The notes below the pieces were generated by a model. It was given only the letters and a program-made list of their open reading frames with translations, made no database searches and had not been told where the DNA came from. This document shows, in pieces, positions 62,818 to 64,000 of a stretch of 64,000 nt of DNA. The translations under genes and the position numbers were made by a program. Each line of letters begins with the position of its first letter. Within the stretch, counting starts at the first letter, position 1. The DNA comes from Streptococcus oralis (GTDB lineage: Bacteria; Bacillota; Bacilli; Lactobacillales; Streptococcaceae). The stretch is from contig NZ_CP019562.1 of assembly GCF_001983955.1 (NCBI RefSeq), positions 1,178,001 through 1,242,000 on the forward strand, given 5' to 3'.

Positions 62818-64000
62818 CTATTCTCCTAAAACCTTGAAGGTATTTAAGAGGTCAAATTCTGATACCTTGGTCAACTCAGCTGAAACCTTTTCAAGCTGTG
62901 CTTTATTGATCTTATGTGTAATGATGACCACACGCGCCTTGTCCCCCTCTTTTCCGTCTTGAAGGATTTGCTTAAAGGAAATATCTTGGGCATTGAAGAT
63001 TTCAGCCAATTTCAAGACCTGACCTTTTGAGTCTGGAGCCAATATTGAGAAGTAATAATTGGCTTTGACATCCTCAGGCTTTGCCAAGACCAAGTCACGG
63101 CTATATTCGTTGAAGTCTTTACCGATAGTACCATCATTCAAGCGACGAACGATACGGACAATATCTGCTACCACACTTGTTGCAGTTGGTTTTTGACCCG
63201 CACCTGGTCCGTAGTACATAGACTCACCGATACCAATAGATTCTACAAAAACAGCGTTCATTACACCATTCACACTGGCAAGTGGATGTGCTTTAGGAAG
63301 GAAGGTTGGGGTCACTTCTGCAGCAATCCCTGAAGGAGTTTCCTCGATAGAACCAACCAATTTCACTACATAGCCGAGGTTTTGGGCAACAGCTACGTCT
63401 TCTGGTGTGATGTTGCGGATTCCCTTGTGGGCTACATCGTCAAAGGCAACCTTCATACCAAAAGCAAACTGGCTCAAAATCACCATCTTGTAGGCTGCAT
63501 CAATCCCATCCACGTCATTTGTAGGATCGCTTTCTGCAAATCCAAGTCTTTGTGCTTCAGCCAAAGCATCATCATAAGACCAGCCTTCTTCCACCATCTT
63601 GGTCATCATGAAGTTAGAAGTTCCGTTAACGACACCAAGAACGCGCGTGATTTTATCAGAAGCCAATGAATTTGCTAGAGTGCGAAGAATTGGAATCCCA
63701 CCAGCAACTGCTGCTTCATAGTATAGTGCTACATTATGCTCTTTAGCAATTTCTAACAATTCTGCGCCATGGACAGCCAAAAGGTCCTTGTTAGCAGTAA
63801 CAACGTGTTTCCCAGCTTCCAAGGCACGCGTGATAAAGGTTTTAGCTGGTTCGATACGCCCCATCAATTCCACTACGATAGTAATGTCCTTGTCTGCTAA
63901 AATATCCTCTACATTGGTCACAAAGTTAAAGTCATTCCCTGCTGCAAGCAAGCGGTTCTTTTCATCTTCATCCTTGACCAATACCTTGGCTACTTCAATC
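62818..64000 (-). CDS. hom: Homoserine dehydrogenase, 5' end beyond window
   Basis: The frame stays open to the right edge, so the N-terminal NAD-binding start is missing. Visible: [43 protein letters not shown], the catalytic region [15 protein letters not shown], and a C-terminal ACT domain ([23 protein letters not shown]). Converts aspartate semialdehyde to homoserine. Confidence 0.97.
   Translation of the reverse strand, partial: IEVAKVLVKDEDEKNRLLAAGNDFNFVTNVEDILADKDITIVVELMGRIEPAKTFITRALEAGKHVVTANKDLLAVHGAELLEIAKEHNVALYYEAAVAGGIPILRTLANSLASDKITRVLGVVNGTSNFMMTKMVEEGWSYDDALAEAQRLGFAESDPTNDVDGIDAAYKMVILSQFAFGMKVAFDDVAHKGIRNITPEDVAVAQNLGYVVKLVGSIEETPSGIAAEVTPTFLPKAHPLASVNGVMNAVFVESIGIGESMYYGPGAGQKPTATSVVADIVRIVRRLNDGTIGKDFNEYSRDLVLAKPEDVKANYYFSILAPDSKGQVLKLAEIFNAQDISFKQILQDGKEGDKARVVIITHKINKAQLEKVSAELTKVSEFDLLNTFKVLGE

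Overview
The window is low-GC Firmicute DNA, almost certainly Streptococcus of the pneumoniae/mitis group. The right end carries rplL-rplJ-amidohydrolase-two ABC exporters-msrAB-thrB-hom in the order I know from pneumococcal chromosomes, with a RUP-like intergenic repeat. Positions 1 to about 54691 are the larger part of an integrative conjugative element (ICE) of the Tn5252/ICESa2603 type, inserted at the 3' end of rplL. The 15-bp attachment core is at 54677-54691. The integrase end of the ICE lies beyond the left edge.

ICE backbone, almost all on the minus strand: replication/regulation genes next to rplL (RepA_N protein, a 33-aa membrane peptide, a solitary C5 DNA methyltransferase, small ICE proteins, CAAX protease) at 50.4-54.5 kb; abiE toxin-antitoxin at 46.2-47.7 kb; a long type IV secretion operon (PcfB-like, VirD4, pilin-like, VirB6, PrgI, VirB4, VirB1-like, PBECR4-like, Ca-binding-repeat protein, methylase/SNF2 helicase, small proteins) at 28.3-45.9 kb; a Toprim/accessory operon at 18.5-21.8 kb; and oriT, MobC and a MOBP relaxase at 1.8-4.6 kb. 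Three of these units start from promoters with the same architecture (TGTGATAAAA, 18 bp, -10 box), which suggests one shared ICE regulator.

Cargo: part of a lantibiotic-type two-component system (1-1.7 kb); a Thoeris-like defence locus with two TIR proteins and a SIR2-SLOG effector (4.7-8.3 kb) beside a decayed pezAT copy; a STAND-type ATPase and an SHMT-like PLP protein, convergent and enclosed by perfect 31-bp inverted repeats next to a tyrosine recombinase (9.4-13.9 kb), which looks like an invertible phase-variation module; an intact pezAT (14.3-15.5 kb); a tyrosine-rich secreted peptide/ABC cassette present twice (16.0-18.5 kb intact, 49.0-50.4 kb decayed), each copy flanked by its own 14-bp direct repeat; and an unfamiliar RiPP-type cluster (22.7-27.9 kb) with an Rgg regulator, a 27-aa precursor candidate, a ThiF/E1-like enzyme, an M16 protease and an ABC exporter.

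Two loci share a promoter - structured RNA - strong terminator - nuclease-like gene order (36.6-35.8 kb with 54-nt tandem repeats, and 48.96-48.07 kb), resembling type III toxin-antitoxin modules but with PBECR4-like proteins. The conjugation operon also has a boxA-like element and a 106-nt nested hairpin in its leader, which could let transcription pass the internal terminator. All family assignments were made by reading; no database search was run.
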